Assembly (NCBI RefSeq): GCF_014640075.1
Contig: NZ_BMGG01000011.1
Coordinates: forward strand, 124,432-188,431
DNA from: Chelatococcus reniformis
Lineage (GTDB): Bacteria > Pseudomonadota > Alphaproteobacteria > Rhizobiales > Beijerinckiaceae
Length of the DNA stretch: 64,000 bases
Direction: 5' to 3'
Positions 27,540 through 35,764 of the stretch are shown here, piece by piece. Position 1 is the first letter of the stretch. The number at the start of each line of letters is the position of its first letter. A program made the position numbers and the translations under genes. A model generated the notes under the pieces. It worked only from the letters and a program-made list of their open reading frames with translations. It was not told where the DNA came from and did not search any database.

Positions 27540-28634
27540 GTGACCAAGCATTTATATTGCCATGCTGCGGTGCCGGATGGCCCGTTCGTCCCACGGCAGG
27601 ACGTCGTTTCCCGCAGCGGCCTGCATCGGGCGGCGGCCGGCACGGCACTTGCCGACCGGTCGCCGACCGTCCCCTCGCGGGCGGCCGCGCAGACGCTGAG
27701 CGAGCTTGAGCGCACGTTGCTCATCCTGGCGGGAGCCGAACGCGGCGCCTCCCCCGACCTGTTGATCATCGACGATACCGGCGCCTATGCCACGCGCCTG
27801 CGCAGCGTCGATCGCGAGACGATCCGGGCCCGCCGCGAGCGCGGCGACCTTCCGGGCCTGGCGGAGCAGATGCGCCCCTCGATTGTCCGCATCGATGAGG
27901 CGGACGACGACCCGCCACGCACATGGCCGCATGCTGACCGCCCCCGGTTGGCCGATCTGTCACAGAGCACTCTGTTCATCCCGGTGGGCGATCAGGTGGA
28001 CAGCCTGCTCGAGCGCCTGTGGACTGCGATCGGCGAAGCGGCGCCCGTATGCGACGACGCCGGCAGGCTCCTCGGCCGGCCGGCGCAACTCATCGCGGCC
28101 GGCGCGCTGCGGCCCGACCGCGCGGTGCCGCTGGCGACCATCGAAGCGGACGCGCGCGCCCGCCTCCATGGCGAACTCGCCGCCACCGCCGCCGGCATCC
28201 GGCACATGGCCGACGCCATGGGGCTCGACGGGCCGCCGCTCTCCGGCTTCGACCTGGCGAGCCTGCCCGGGGCCGTCGGCTTCCGCATGGAAGACGGCCC
28301 GCAGGGCCTGGACGCCATCGGCCTGGACGGCCACTTCGAGCCGCTCGTGCCACCCTACGTGGGGGACATGGAGGAGGCTGCCTGGCGCTTCGCCGAGCGC
28401 AGACACGATCATCCACGCAGCCCGTCCGACGCCGGCGGCGCGCGCGAGCATCTCGTCGCCTATCTCGGATCGGTGGCGCAGGACGCCCACGATCGCTTCG
28501 GCCGCTTCCCCGCCACGGTGCCCACCCTCGTGCTCGCCGCCGGGGCGGCCGTCCGGCGCCCTGCGCCGCAGCGGCACCACCGCCGGCCGACGGCACGCCT
28601 CGCCGGCCCCATGCGCGGGGAGGCGGTGCGATGA
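27540..28634 (+). CDS. Hypothetical protein, first gene of a three-gene unit
   Basis: A 364-residue soluble protein of no family I recognise. GTG 27540 has GAGG six nt upstream. The N-terminal half contains the helix LSELERTLLILAGAERGAS and a beta-like DLLIIDDTGAYATRL. The middle holds STLFIPVGDQVDSLLERLWT, then an Ala-rich helical stretch. The last ~25 residues are Arg-rich (RRPAPQRHHRRPTARL). No signal peptide, no membrane helix. Its stop overlaps the next gene's start by 4 bp (ATGA), and that gene is followed within 50 bp by an FAD/NAD(P)-binding protein, so the three likely act together. A distant nitroreductase-like fold crossed my mind but is unproven. Confidence 0.75.
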   Translation: MTKHLYCHAAVPDGPFVPRQDVVSRSGLHRAAAGTALADRSPTVPSRAAAQTLSELERTLLILAGAERGASPDLLIIDDTGAYATRLRSVDRETIRARRERGDLPGLAEQMRPSIVRIDEADDDPPRTWPHADRPRLADLSQSTLFIPVGDQVDSLLERLWTAIGEAAPVCDDAGRLLGRPAQLIAAGALRPDRAVPLATIEADARARLHGELAATAAGIRHMADAMGLDGPPLSGFDLASLPGAVGFRMEDGPQGLDAIGLDGHFEPLVPPYVGDMEEAAWRFAERRHDHPRSPSDAGGAREHLVAYLGSVAQDAHDRFGRFPATVPTLVLAAGAAVRRPAPQRHHRRPTARLAGPMRGEAVR

Positions 28635-28765
28635 GGGCGAGGCACCTACGCGCCAGGTCAGACGAGGATGCCGATCTGCCGCACGAGCCCAGCGCGGCAC
28701 TGGTGTTGGCCGCGGCTGCCCTCTTGACGCTTCTGGCCGCGGCGACCACCTTGCTCGGCGCCTGA
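28631..28765 (+). CDS. 44-residue membrane-anchored peptide
   Basis: The frame MRARHLRARSDEDADLPHEP is followed by one hydrophobic helix (AALVLAAAALLTLLAAATTL). ATG 28631 overlaps the upstream gene's stop as ATGA, the classic sign of translational coupling, and the FAD/NAD(P)-binding gene follows. Topology: basic, then acidic cytoplasmic head and one C-terminal transmembrane segment. It may anchor or scaffold the two neighbouring proteins. It is absent from normal annotation size cut-offs. No known family. Confidence 0.55.
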   Translation: MRARHLRARSDEDADLPHEPSAALVLAAAALLTLLAAATTLLGA

Positions 28766-28811
28766 GACGATGCTGGGGTCGCAGATACTCACGAATGACG
28801 CCGCCGAGACC

Positions 28812-30236
28812 ATGAGCATCGCCATCGTGGGTGGCGGGGCCGCCGGTGCCATGCTGGCGCTGAACCTGCTGCGGCAGGCGCCTTTGCGTGGCAGCCACAT
28901 CACCATCATCGAGCCGTCCACGACGCTCGGCGCCGGCGTCGCCTACGCGCCCTCACGCCCGGAGCACCGCCTCAACGTCGCCGCGTCGCGGATGACTGTG
29001 CTGGAGGAAGAGCCCGAGGACTTCTCCCACTGGCTTCTGGCGCAGCCGCAACTCGTCACCGACGGCGACCGCGCCGCCGACGGCTCGGTCTTCCCGCCGC
29101 GTTCGCTGTTCGGGCAGTATCTGCACGAGCGGCTCGAGCGGGCGGCGCAGTCGACGCCGCGCATGCACGTCGAACATCTGCGTGATCGCGCGGCGACGAT
29201 CGTTCCGCGGGCAGGCGGCTTCCTCGTCGAGACGCGGCACGGCCGGGCGATCCCCGCCGACGTTCTGGCGCTCTGCACCGGCCATCCGCAGGTCGGCCTT
29301 CCCCCTCGCCTCGCGGCTCTCGCCGGCGACCACCGCGTGATCGCCGAGCCCTGGTCGGGCCACGCGCTCACGCAAATCGATCGGCATGCCCGCGTCCTGA
29401 TCGTCGGCACCGGCCTGACGATGGGCGACGTGGTGGCCTCCCTGCGGGCGCAGGGCCACGCGGGGCCGATCATGGCGGTGTCGCGACGCGGGCTGCTGCC
29501 GCGGCGGCGCGACCCTGTCAACGCGTCCGAACTGACGATCGGGATCGAGGGGCTGCCACTCAGCCAGATGCTGCGCGTGCTGCGGGCGCTCATGCGCGCC
29601 GAACAGCCCCTGCCCTGGCCCGACGTGCTCGACGCCCTGCGCCGGAGCAACGGGACGATCTGGCAAAGCTGGAGCACGGTGGAGCGCCGCCGCTTCCTGC
29701 GCCATCTGCGCCCCTACTGGGATGTCCACCGCTTCCAGGCCGCGCCCCAGATCGATGCCGCGGTCGAGGCCGCCCGTGACGACGGACAGCTCAGCGTGCG
29801 CGCCGGAACGCTCGTGGACGCCCGGGCCGGCACCGCGCTGGCGGTGACGTTTCGACCGCGCGGTGAGCGCCGGACCGAGCGCCTCGAGGTCGATGCCGTG
29901 GTCAATTGCACCGGCACCGCCTACGGCACCGCCATCGCCGGCAATGGGGCGCTGGCTTCGCTCGCCGCCGCCGGCGCCGTGAGGGCGGACCCCCTCGGCC
30001 TTGGCCTGGACGTCGACGAGCTCGGCCGCGCCAGACGGGCGGACGGAACCTGCAATGGAGCGCTGTTCGTGCTCGGCGCGCCGGCGCGCGGTGGCCTGGG
30101 TGAGGTGACCGGGGCGTCGGAGATCGCCGTTCACGCGCGCTCCGTGGCACGCCAAATCGCCCTCGCCCGCTCCGCCCTGCCGGAGCGGGTGACGTCGGCC
30201 GACCTGCGCCGGCACGTGGCTGGCACGGTCTCCTGA
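28812..30236 (+). CDS. FAD/NAD(P)-binding protein (NAD_binding_9 family)
   Basis: A 474-residue flavoprotein. The N-terminus is a Rossmann FAD site (SIAIVGGGAAGAMLALNLL), followed by the family's ITIIEPSTTLGAGVAYAPS and HRLNVAASRM. A second dinucleotide site, VLIVGTGLTMGDVVASL, appears at about residue 190. This family (PF13454) includes FAD-dependent hydroxylase-like proteins such as the urate hydroxylase HpyO, but most members are uncharacterised. I chose ATG 28812; an earlier ATG at 28770 would add 14 residues. Third gene of the unit starting at 27540. Confidence 0.88.
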   Translation: MSIAIVGGGAAGAMLALNLLRQAPLRGSHITIIEPSTTLGAGVAYAPSRPEHRLNVAASRMTVLEEEPEDFSHWLLAQPQLVTDGDRAADGSVFPPRSLFGQYLHERLERAAQSTPRMHVEHLRDRAATIVPRAGGFLVETRHGRAIPADVLALCTGHPQVGLPPRLAALAGDHRVIAEPWSGHALTQIDRHARVLIVGTGLTMGDVVASLRAQGHAGPIMAVSRRGLLPRRRDPVNASELTIGIEGLPLSQMLRVLRALMRAEQPLPWPDVLDALRRSNGTIWQSWSTVERRRFLRHLRPYWDVHRFQAAPQIDAAVEAARDDGQLSVRAGTLVDARAGTALAVTFRPRGERRTERLEVDAVVNCTGTAYGTAIAGNGALASLAAAGAVRADPLGLGLDVDELGRARRADGTCNGALFVLGAPARGGLGEVTGASEIAVHARSVARQIALARSALPERVTSADLRRHVAGTVS

Positions 30237-30354
30237 CGCGGGGCAAGGACCCCTCGCAAAAAAACCATCGGCCATGTGAACCGGATCGCACGTCGTGGCG
30301 ACCAACGGATGTGGGGATGCAACGGGCATCCCTCTCCCGAGAAGGACCACGCCG

Positions 30355-30666
30355 ATGAACACGCAATCCATTCGCAAGCTTGCCCTCGCCGCCGCTCTTG
30401 CCGTCGCCGCCGGCGGCCTCGCCCTCGCCCCGACCAGCGCCTCCGCCTTCGGCATCCACGGTCACGGGCATGGGCACGGGCATGGCCACGGGCACAAGCA
30501 CAAGCACTGGGGTCACCACGGCGGCCACTGGGGTGGCTGGGGCCATCGCCCGCACGGCTACTACGGCTGGGGCTATCGTCCGCGCGTCGTCGTCGGGTAC
30601 GGCTGTGTCGTGAAGCGCTACATCAACGAGTTCGGCGACGTCGTCGTCCGCCGGCGCTGCTACTGA
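30355..30666 (+). CDS. His-rich exported protein
   Basis: A 103-residue protein: Sec signal (IRKLALAAALAVAAGGLALA, cleavage after SASA), then alternating His-Gly/His-Lys (HGHGHGHGHGHGHKHKH) and WGHHGGHWGGWGHRP, ending in a Tyr/Val core (YGCVVKRYINEFGDVVVRRR) with two cysteines. GAAGGA precedes ATG 30355. The His stretch could bind nickel, copper or zinc in the periplasm. Similar short His/Gly-rich secreted proteins with the RYINEFGDVVVRR-like tail are common in Hyphomicrobiales, but their role is unknown. Monocistronic. Confidence 0.75.
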   Translation: MNTQSIRKLALAAALAVAAGGLALAPTSASAFGIHGHGHGHGHGHGHKHKHWGHHGGHWGGWGHRPHGYYGWGYRPRVVVGYGCVVKRYINEFGDVVVRRRCY

Positions 30667-31033
30667 GCGCCCGGCTGGAGTGCCGCGGCGACCACCGCAG
30701 AGGGCGGAGCGCCGCGGTCCACCTGGATCGCGGTGCTGCCCTGGGGAGCGGCGCTTTGATGCGGAAGCTCGTCGATCCTGGCGGGCGTCCCGTCGGCAAG
30801 CGCATGAGGTCGGCAATCCGGGAACAATGCGCCGCACCGGCGATCTATCTTTAGCTCATGTGCCGCCGACTCCCATTGATCGGACCAATTATACTCACCG
30901 AAATAAGAAATATACTTTTATGCGCTACCATATATTCGTTTATGTAACAATGAGATCGATGACTTCTTGCCGAAAGTGGAGCCCTCTGGCACTCTTCGGG
31001 CGCGGACCGTTCCGCCCTTGAAGCCATCGGAGA
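30667..31033. other. 367-bp intergenic region with AT-rich promoter
   Basis: No gene. From about 30855 to 30960 the DNA turns AT-rich (for example AATAAGAAATATACTTTTAT), in contrast to the flanks, and probably holds the promoter of the CitE-like/CoA-transferase couplet. No clear dyad was found. Confidence 0.5.
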
Positions 31034-32011
31034 ATGCGCTTGATCCCGGGGAGTATCGACGGCGGCTTCAGCCGCATTCAGCGGTCGGAGCTGGCCGTGC
31101 CGGCAACCTCGACGCAGTTCTTCGCCAAGGCGGCGCGCGGCCCGGCCGATTCCCTCTTCCTCGATCTCGAGGATGCGGTGGCGCCGTCCCGCCGCATCGA
31201 GGCGCGCGCCAATGCCGTCGCCGCCTTGAACGAGGTCGACTGGGGCGCCAAGACGGTCTCGGTGCGCGTCAACGGTCTCACGACCCCCTGGGCGATCTCC
31301 GACATCATCGCCGTGGCGCGCTGTCCGCGGCTCGATATGATCCTGCTGCCCAAGGTCGAGACCGCCGGCGACGTCGAGTTCGTCGACCGGCTGCTCACGG
31401 GGCTCGAGCTGGAGGCGCCGCGCGAGCGCCGGCTCGGCATCGAGATCCTGGTCGAGACCACGAAGGGCCTCGCCAATGTCGAGCAGATCGCTGCCTCCTC
31501 GGCACGGCTCGAGGGCATCATCTTCGGTGTCGGCGACTATTCGATCGAGCTTGAGAATTTCGACACGGTGTTCGGCGCCTCCAACCCCGACTACGCCGTT
31601 CTGGCGCGAGCGGACGGCACGAGCGTGCGCCATTGGAACGACCAGTGGCACTTCGCCCTGGCGCGCATCGCCAATGCCTGCCGCGCCTACGGCCGGCGCC
31701 CCATCGACGGGCCGTTCACCAACTACGCCGATCCGGAGGGCTTCCGCGCCAGCTGCCTGCGCGCCCGGGCGCTGGGCTTCGAGGGCAAATGGGCGATCCA
31801 TCCCTCGCAGGTGGAGATCGCCAACGAGGTGTTCTCGCCGACCCGGGCTCAAATCGACTGGGCCAGCGCCATCCGCGCCCGCATGGAGGCCGAGGCGGAG
31901 AAGGGTTCTGGCGCCATCGGCCTCGACGGCGTGCTGATCGACCGCGCCCACGTCAAGCTCGCCGACAAGATCCTGCGCCGCGCTGCGCTCGCCGGGACGG
32001 CGCGCCCATGA
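31034..32011 (+). CDS. CitE/HpcH-family acyl-CoA lyase (malyl- or citramalyl-CoA lyase-like)
   Basis: A 325-residue TIM-barrel enzyme of the HpcH/HpaI-CitE family. Seen: LFLDLEDAVAPSRR (metal and substrate contacts), RVNGLTTPWAISDII, ILLPKVETAGDV, IEILVETTKGLANVEQIA and KWAIHPSQVEIANEVFSPT (CoA region). The order and the GPFTNYADPEGFRA segment resemble the L-malyl-/beta-methylmalyl-CoA lyase Mcl, but the middle (FGVGDYSIELENFDTVFG) differs. It would cleave a 3-hydroxy-acyl-CoA to acetyl-CoA (or propionyl-CoA) and an oxo-acid. CGGAGA lies before ATG 31034. It overlaps the CoA transferase gene by 4 bp. Confidence 0.92.
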   Translation: MRLIPGSIDGGFSRIQRSELAVPATSTQFFAKAARGPADSLFLDLEDAVAPSRRIEARANAVAALNEVDWGAKTVSVRVNGLTTPWAISDIIAVARCPRLDMILLPKVETAGDVEFVDRLLTGLELEAPRERRLGIEILVETTKGLANVEQIAASSARLEGIIFGVGDYSIELENFDTVFGASNPDYAVLARADGTSVRHWNDQWHFALARIANACRAYGRRPIDGPFTNYADPEGFRASCLRARALGFEGKWAIHPSQVEIANEVFSPTRAQIDWASAIRARMEAEAEKGSGAIGLDGVLIDRAHVKLADKILRRAALAGTARP

Positions 32012-33207
32012 GCGATGCGCCGCTGAAGGATATCCGCGTCCTCGACATCGCGACCTTCATCGCCGCGCCGTTCTGCGGCACGGTGCTGAGCGATTTCGGC
32101 GCCGAGGTGATCAAGATCGAACAGCCTGGCGAAGGCGACTCGCTGCGCCGCTTCGGCACCATGACCGAGTGCGGCGACACGCTCGTGTGGCTGAGCGAGG
32201 CTCGCAACCGCCAGTCCGTCACGCTCGACCTGCGCACGACCGAGGGCGCCGACCTGTTCCGGCGCCTGGTCGCCGTGTCAGACGTGGTGTTGGAGAACTT
32301 TCGGCCGGGCACGCTGGAGAAGTGGGGGCTGGGCTACGACGAACTCGCCCGCATCAACCCCAAGCTGGTGATGCTGCGCGTCAGCGCCTATGGCCAGACC
32401 GGGCCGATGCGGGAGAAGCCGGGCTTCGCGCGCATCGCCCACGCCTTCAGCGGCCTCGCCTATCTCTCAGGCGAGCCCGGGCGCACGCCGGTGGTGCCCG
32501 GCTCCACCTCGCTCGCCGACTACATGAGCGGTCTTTACGGCGCCGTCGGCGTGCTGATCGCATTGCGCCATGCGGAAAAGACCGGCGAGGGGCAGGTCGT
32601 CGACATCGGGCTCTACGAGAGCATCTTCCGCATCCTCGACGAGATCGCACCCGCCTATGCCAAGTTCGGCTACGAGCGGGAGCGCATGGGGCCGGATACG
32701 GTCAACGTCGTTCCGCACAGCCACTACGAGACCAGGGACGGCGCCTGGGTGGCGCTCGCCTGCTCCAACGACCGCATGTGGGAGCGGCTGACGACGGCCA
32801 TGGGCCGGCCCGACCTCGCCCAGGACGAGCGCTATGCGAGGCCCAAAGCGCGCGCCGACCGGCGCGCCGAGGTCAACGGCATCGTCGCCACCTGGGTGGG
32901 CAGCCTTCCGCTCACGGAGGTGCTGGCGGCCTGCGAGCGGGCCGAGGCGCCCTGCAGCAAGCTGCTCAGCATCGCCGACATCTTCCGCGATCCCCAATAC
33001 GCCGCGCGCGGCAACCTGGAGACCGTCGAGGACCCGCGCGTCGGCGCGCTGGTGCTGCCGGCCGCCCTCCCGCGCCTGTCGCGCACGCCGGCGGCGCTCA
33101 GGAGCACCGGCCCGGCCCTGGGGAGCGACAGCCGCGCCGTGCTAGGGGATTTGCTGGGCGTCGACGGGGAGACCCTGGACGCACTCGCGGCCAAGAAGGT
33201 CATTTGA
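32008..33207 (+). CDS. CaiB/BaiF class III CoA-transferase
   Basis: A 399-residue family III CoA-transferase. Visible: IRVLDIATFIAAPFCGTVLS, DFGAEVIKIEQPGEGDSLR, LDLRTTEGADLFRRLVAVSD, ENFRPGTLEKWGLGYDEL and the catalytic-Asp region PGSTSLADYMSGLYGAVG. It transfers CoA between carboxylic acids through a mixed anhydride on that Asp. ATG 32008 overlaps the lyase stop (ATGA), so the pair is coupled: CoA transfer to a hydroxy-dicarboxylic acid followed by lyase cleavage, as in citramalate, itaconate or malate-type routes. A repeat element begins 10 bp after its stop. Confidence 0.94.
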   Translation: MSDAPLKDIRVLDIATFIAAPFCGTVLSDFGAEVIKIEQPGEGDSLRRFGTMTECGDTLVWLSEARNRQSVTLDLRTTEGADLFRRLVAVSDVVLENFRPGTLEKWGLGYDELARINPKLVMLRVSAYGQTGPMREKPGFARIAHAFSGLAYLSGEPGRTPVVPGSTSLADYMSGLYGAVGVLIALRHAEKTGEGQVVDIGLYESIFRILDEIAPAYAKFGYERERMGPDTVNVVPHSHYETRDGAWVALACSNDRMWERLTTAMGRPDLAQDERYARPKARADRRAEVNGIVATWVGSLPLTEVLAACERAEAPCSKLLSIADIFRDPQYAARGNLETVEDPRVGALVLPAALPRLSRTPAALRSTGPALGSDSRAVLGDLLGVDGETLDALAAKKVI

Positions 33208-33217
33208 GCGTTGGCCC

Positions 33218-33348
33218 AGAGCGCCTTGCGATGGAGCGGAACATCCAATCGCAAGAAAAACGCTCCAGGCTCAAAGAGATTGGAGCGTTTATTTGCAACT
33301 GGATGATGCTCACCAACCGATGATGCTCACCAATTGTAAAATGCTCTA
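33218..33348. repeat. AGAGC-bounded intergenic repeat element
   Basis: A 131-bp A/T-richer element between the CoA transferase and the next LLM gene, bounded by AGAGCG and TGCTCT. It contains paired segments (TTGCGAT...ATCGCAA) and an internal tandem repeat of GATGATGCTCACCAA at 33302-33316 and 33319-33333. Different in sequence from the 5353-type repeats but with the same ends; probably another palindromic repeat family of this genome. Confidence 0.65.
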
Positions 33349-33359
33349 GGAGCGCGACC

Positions 33360-34709
33360 ATGACGAACAAGAGAGAGATGGCGCTGGTCGCCTTCATCCA
33401 GGCTCAGAACTGCTCGAATCTGCCGTCCTCCTGGCGCCATCCTGAATCCAGCACCGACTTCATGAGCGCGTCTTACTATGCGAATATCGGACGAACGCTG
33501 GAGATCGGCAAGTTTCACCTCGCCTTCTTCGACGACCGCCTGGCGATCCCCGATGTCTACTCCGACGATTTCAAGGTGACGGTGAGGGAGGGCATCCGCG
33601 CCGTCAAGCTCGATCCGATGCTCTGCGCCACGGCCATGGGGCTGGCCACCACCCATCTCGGCGTCGGCGTCACCTATTCGACCACCTATTACGAGCCCTT
33701 CCACGTCGCCCGCATCTTCGCCACGCTCGACCACCTCACCGGCGGCCGGGCCGCCTGGAACGTCGTCACCTCGCTGAACGGCTCGGAGGCGGCGAACTTC
33801 GGCAGCGATGTCGTGCTCGAGCACGACCGCCGCTACGACCGCGCCGACGAATTCCTGCAAGTGGTGCGCGGCCATTGGCGCAGCTGGGACGACGACGCGC
33901 TCGTGATCGACAAGGCGAGCGGCGTCTTCGCCGACGCCGACCGCGTGCGCCGCCTCGACCATGCAGGACCGTGGTTCAAGTCGCGAGGGCCCTTCACAGT
34001 GCCGCGTTCGCGCCAGGGCGAGCCCGTGCTGATCCAGGCCGGTCAGAGCGGCCGCGGCCGCGAGTTCGCCGCCAAGTGGGGCGACCTCGTCTTCGTGATC
34101 TATCCCAGCCTGGCCATCGGCCGGCCCGCCTATCAGGCGTTCAAGGACCACCTCGACGCCATCGGCCGCGGCCGTGACACGGTGAAGGTCGCGCCGGCGG
34201 TCTACGTCATCACCGGCGAGACGCAAGCCGAGGCCGAGGACCGCCATGCCGCCCTCGACAAGCTCGCCAAGCCCATCGACGGCCTGGTGCTGCTGTCGGA
34301 GGTGCTCAACTTCGACTTCGCCGCCAAAGGCTACGACGAGCCGTTCACGAGCGAGGAGATGGACGGCATCTCCGGCCTCCAGGCGTTCCGCGACCGCGTG
34401 GTCAAGCTCAGCGGCCGCGCCAACCCGTCGCCGCGCGATTTCGTCCAGTACACCCAGCGCGGCACGCTCGCCGAATTTCCCGTCTTCCTCGGCACGCCCC
34501 ATCAGGTCGCCGACCAGATGGAGGAATGGTACGGCAGCGCCTGCGACGGCTTCGTCGTCGCGGCCGGGCAGATCCCGGGCAGCTACGACGATTTCGTCAG
34601 GCACATCGTGCCCGAGCTGCAGCGCCGCGAGCTGTTCCGTGAGGAGTATACGGGCCGGACGCTGCGCGAAAACCTGGGAATACAGGCGCCGACGGCGTGC
34701 TCGCGCTAG
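33360..34709 (+). CDS. LLM flavin-dependent monooxygenase, NtaA/SnaA/DszA type
   Basis: A 449-residue FMNH2-dependent monooxygenase. Typical features: LDHLTGGRAAWNVVTSLNGS, NFGSDVVLEHDRRYDRADEF, VIDKASGVFADADRVRRLDH (subgroup signature), FTVPRSRQGEPVLIQAGQSG and GTPHQVADQMEEWYGSACDG. It is of the same subgroup as the protein at 19207-20595 but not a close paralogue. It lies 12 bp after the repeat at 33218-33348, so the promoter may lie in that repeat or be shared with the upstream couplet. The TAG stop is part of a TAGAGC sequence resembling repeat ends. Confidence 0.93.
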   Translation: MTNKREMALVAFIQAQNCSNLPSSWRHPESSTDFMSASYYANIGRTLEIGKFHLAFFDDRLAIPDVYSDDFKVTVREGIRAVKLDPMLCATAMGLATTHLGVGVTYSTTYYEPFHVARIFATLDHLTGGRAAWNVVTSLNGSEAANFGSDVVLEHDRRYDRADEFLQVVRGHWRSWDDDALVIDKASGVFADADRVRRLDHAGPWFKSRGPFTVPRSRQGEPVLIQAGQSGRGREFAAKWGDLVFVIYPSLAIGRPAYQAFKDHLDAIGRGRDTVKVAPAVYVITGETQAEAEDRHAALDKLAKPIDGLVLLSEVLNFDFAAKGYDEPFTSEEMDGISGLQAFRDRVVKLSGRANPSPRDFVQYTQRGTLAEFPVFLGTPHQVADQMEEWYGSACDGFVVAAGQIPGSYDDFVRHIVPELQRRELFREEYTGRTLRENLGIQAPTACSR

Positions 34710-34808
34710 AGCTTTTCGCCATTGGACTATGCCCCCAAGCGTAGAGAAATGCTCATAATACCTTGAATGTGGAGGGCTTCTCGCGATCGGGTGAGCTCAT
34801 CCGATCGC
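34707..34808. repeat. TAGAGC-type and palindromic repeat region
   Basis: TAGAGC begins at 34707, where it is also the stop codon of the LLM gene, and a GCTCAT-like partner follows at 34751. It continues to a palindrome at 34783-34808 (arm GCGATCGGGTGA, partner with one G-T-type mismatch, GC loop) that matches the palindrome at 5909-5934 closely. It lies between two convergent genes and may end both transcripts. Confidence 0.55.
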
Positions 34809-34915
34809 GAAGAGTGCCAGTCTTGCTCGCCGACTGGCCACGCTAGGCATTCGCCGACGTTCCGGCGAGCGATCGCGCAGCGGTGACCCAACCAGAGCAA
34901 CGGGCCACGCGGCTC

Positions 34916-35764
34916 TTAGCGGACCAGCTTCGCCGGTGCGTTCTGCTCCAGGAAGCTGAGATAGGCGTCGCGGTCGCGGCCCCGCATGTTGAGGTTCAGC
35001 CGGTCGACGCCGATAGCGGCATAGTCGTCCACCATCTGCGGGGTGGCCGCCATCGGAGGCGTGACACTGATCGTAAGGCGCCCCTTCGCGCGCCCCAGAC
35101 CGTGGCGTTGCTGGGCTTCCGCCAGGCCTGCCAGCGAGACCTTGGTCTGCTCGATGTCGGTCGCGAACCCGAACCATTCGTCAGCGAAACGAACCGTACG
35201 CCGATATGCAGCCGGCGAGTGGCCACCGATCACCACCGGCGGGCCCTCGCGCCGTGTGGGCCGGGGATAGGCGTCTACCCCCTCGAAGCTTACGAACTCC
35301 CCGTGATAGGCGGGCGCGTCCATGCTCCAGAGCGCCTGCATGGCGGCCAGGTATTCGTCCGTGCGCTTGCCGCGGTGCTCCAGCGGCACGCCGACGGCGC
35401 GGAACTCGGGCTCGAGGTAGCCGACGCCGATGCCGAGCAAGAACCGCCCGCCCGTGAGAACGTCGACGCTGGCGACCTCCTTCGCAAGCGCCACAGGATT
35501 GCGCTGGGGGAGAAGCAGAACGCCGGTGCCCAGCAAGATTTTGGAGGTGAACGCACCCGCCCATGTCAGAGCGGGCATCGGATCGAGCAGTGGCTCGGTC
35601 GGCTCCAACGGCGACGGCCGCACGCGCGGCGCAGGCAGGCACATGTGCTCGCCAGTCCAGACCGAGTCGTAGCCGAGGTCTTCGGCCGCCTTGACGACTT
35701 CGGTCAGCAGCGAGGGATTGACGGCGATCGCGCCCATGTTGATGCCAAAGACACCTAGCTTCAT
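34916..35764 (-). CDS. LLM-class F420-dependent oxidoreductase-like protein
   Basis: A 282-residue luciferase-fold protein. Start ATG 35764 has GGGAGAGAG upstream. Typical features: MKLGVFGINMGAIAVNPSLL, DLGYDSVWTGEHMCLP, VLTGGRFLLGIGVGYLEPEF and RTDEYLAAMQALWSMDAPAY. These match the F420-type LLM subfamily, though F420 use in a proteobacterium is uncertain; FMN or FAD may serve. It is the fifth LLM-fold protein of the region and the shortest. It is convergent with the larger LLM gene at 33360. Confidence 0.9.
   Translation of the reverse strand: MKLGVFGINMGAIAVNPSLLTEVVKAAEDLGYDSVWTGEHMCLPAPRVRPSPLEPTEPLLDPMPALTWAGAFTSKILLGTGVLLLPQRNPVALAKEVASVDVLTGGRFLLGIGVGYLEPEFRAVGVPLEHRGKRTDEYLAAMQALWSMDAPAYHGEFVSFEGVDAYPRPTRREGPPVVIGGHSPAAYRRTVRFADEWFGFATDIEQTKVSLAGLAEAQQRHGLGRAKGRLTISVTPPMAATPQMVDDYAAIGVDRLNLNMRGRDRDAYLSFLEQNAPAKLVR

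Noticed and set aside
34916-35764. Calling the gene truly F420-dependent
   Set aside because: Family name only; no F420 biosynthesis gene is in the window, and most proteobacteria lack the cofactor.
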